Shown here: piece after piece, positions 5,452 through 6,444 of the stretch
Position numbering within the stretch: the stretch's first letter is position 1
Layout of the letters: each line of letters begins with the position of its first letter
Assembly: GCA_023427825.1 (NCBI GenBank)
Contig: JAEZAI010000469.1
Coordinates: forward strand, 1 to 6,444
Direction: 5' to 3'
Source: Actinomycetes bacterium
Lineage (GTDB): Bacteria; Actinomycetota; Acidimicrobiia; Acidimicrobiales; Microtrichaceae
Length of the DNA stretch: 6,444 nucleotides
Translations under genes and position numbers: made by a program
Notes under the pieces: model-generated
What the model was told of the DNA's origin: nothing
The model's database searches: none
What the model saw: the letters and a program-made list of their open reading frames with translations, nothing else

Positions 5452-6444
5452 TCAGGGCCGGGAGGCCGCGGGGTCGAGCTCCGCGAGGTCGATCGTCGAC
5501 CAGTCGACGGTCGGCCCGTCGCCGAGCGTGCTCGTCCCGTGGCCGAGCACCAGCACCGTGCGGTCGCCGAGCGCGCCGAGCAGGTCGACGAGCACGGCCC
5601 GGGCGGTCGGCGCGTCGAGGTGGGCGGTGGGCTCGTCGAGCACGACGATGCGGTGGTCCGCGAGCAGCACGCGCGCCAGCGCGAGCCGCTGGCGCTGGCC
5701 GCCGCTCATGGCCGAGCCGTCGCGGCCCACCAACGTGGAGAGTCCGTCGGGCAGGCCGACGGCCCAGTCGGAGAGCTGCACCGCGTCGAGCGCGGCCCAC
5801 AGCTCGTCGTCGGTGGCGTCGGGCGCGGCGATGTGGAGGTTCTCGCGCAGCGAGGTGGCGGCCAGCCATGGCGACTGCTGGCACCAGGGCACCACCCGGC
5901 GGACGTTGGAGCCGCCCTCCAGCCCGGTGTCGACGCCGCCCAGCCGGTAGCCGCCCTCCCTCACTCCGATGAACCGGACGAGCGCCGCCGCCACGGTGGA
6001 CTTGCCGGAGCCGCTGGGCCCGTCGATGCGGGCGTGGTCTCCCGGCGCGAGACGGAGATCGAGCCCGGAGACGACGTCGACGGTGGCCCGCGGCCACCGC
6101 AGGATCACGTCGTCGAGCACGAGCGTCGCCCGCGACGGCACGGCGACCGGGGTGACCGGCTCGGCGACAGGATCGGGCGCTTCCAGGACGGCGCGGAGCC
6201 GCCGGACCGCGGTGTGCACGGCGGCCTGCTGCTCGCCCGCCGCGAGCAGCGGGGTCAGCACCTCCATGAGCGCGAACGGGACGAGCACCAGCACGCCCAG
6301 GATCGGCCCGTCGACGACGCCGCCGGCGACACGGTCCACGAGCACGACCGCCGCGGCGAGCAGCGCGGCCGCGGCCGCGGCGATGCCCTCGACCAACCCG
6401 ATCCGCAGTCCGCGGCGGCGCTCCTCGGCGCCGAGGCGATCGAC
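5452..6444 (-). CDS. cydC: CydC, ABC exporter subunit for cytochrome bd assembly (N-terminus off the window)
   Basis: The frame is open from the right edge to the stop at 5452, giving 330 aa; the start lies outside, and a full CydC has roughly 550-600 aa. The visible part begins with the last membrane segments (an Ala/Leu/Val-rich helix, then GPILGVLVLVPFALMEVLTP), which fits CydC. A complete nucleotide-binding domain follows: Walker A GPSGSGKST (5995-6021), Q-loop CQQSPWL, signature SGGQ (from 5706 downwards), Walker B IVVLDEP around 5637, the D-loop in TAHLD, and an H-loop His at 5541-5539 in LGHG. All catalytic residues are present. CydC pairs with CydD in the membrane; the heterodimer was described as a cysteine/glutathione exporter and more recently linked to heme handling, and it is needed for active cytochrome bd oxidase. 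In actinobacteria the gene usually ends a cydABDC operon, so cydD, cydB and cydA are expected to the right. Another heterodimeric ABC exporter is the less likely alternative. Confidence 0.82.
   Translation of the reverse strand, partial: VDRLGAEERRRGLRIGLVEGIAAAAAALLAAAVVLVDRVAGGVVDGPILGVLVLVPFALMEVLTPLLAAGEQQAAVHTAVRRLRAVLEAPDPVAEPVTPVAVPSRATLVLDDVILRWPRATVDVVSGLDLRLAPGDHARIDGPSGSGKSTVAAALVRFIGVREGGYRLGGVDTGLEGGSNVRRVVPWCQQSPWLAATSLRENLHIAAPDATDDELWAALDAVQLSDWAVGLPDGLSTLVGRDGSAMSGGQRQRLALARVLLADHRIVVLDEPTAHLDAPTARAVLVDLLGALGDRTVLVLGHGTSTLGDGPTVDWSTIDLAELDPAASRP

Noticed and set aside
6394..6396. TTG at this position as the start of the ABC transporter gene
   Set aside because: The frame stays open to the window edge, and a start here would remove most of the membrane domain; the gene is better read as 5'-partial.

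Overview
The DNA is very GC-rich (roughly 70% or more by eye). Third codon positions are G/C almost throughout, so long open frames also appear on the antisense strands. Together with the gene types (an AGPS-like flavoprotein beside a GlpD, and CydC), this points to an actinobacterium-type genome. The lineage cannot be fixed from this window alone. No tRNA, rRNA, CRISPR array, insertion sequence or phage gene was seen.

Layout. (1) 2-1171, minus strand: a flavoprotein of the alkyldihydroxyacetonephosphate synthase (AGPS) family, cut at its C-terminus by the left edge. (2) 1273-2937, minus strand: an FAD-dependent glycerol-3-phosphate dehydrogenase (GlpD/GlpO type), 101 bp upstream of the AGPS gene and transcribed towards it. 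(3) 2938-3025: a divergent control region with an AT-rich patch of repeated TGCAT/ATGCA pentamers forming two palindromes about two helical turns apart. (4) 3026-3982, plus strand: a LysR-type regulator. (5) 4069-5412, plus strand: a metal-dependent amidohydrolase of the AtzA/TrzN/SsnA group. (6) 5413-5451: a short convergent spacer with a GC hairpin. (7) 5452-6444, minus strand: the C-terminal part of CydC, an ABC exporter subunit needed for cytochrome bd, cut at its N-terminus by the right edge.

How the genes may work together. GlpD and the AGPS-like protein probably form one functional pair around glycerol-3-phosphate, dihydroxyacetone phosphate and possibly ether lipids. The LysR gene and the amidohydrolase probably form a second unit, in which the regulator controls a hydrolase or deaminase of a heterocyclic amine or nucleoside-like compound. 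The two units share one divergent promoter region, so the LysR protein could also affect glpD. CydC belongs to a separate operon that arrives from the right. Most of the content belongs to known families. The points most worth following are the operator, the GlpD-AGPS pairing and the unknown substrate of the amidohydrolase.
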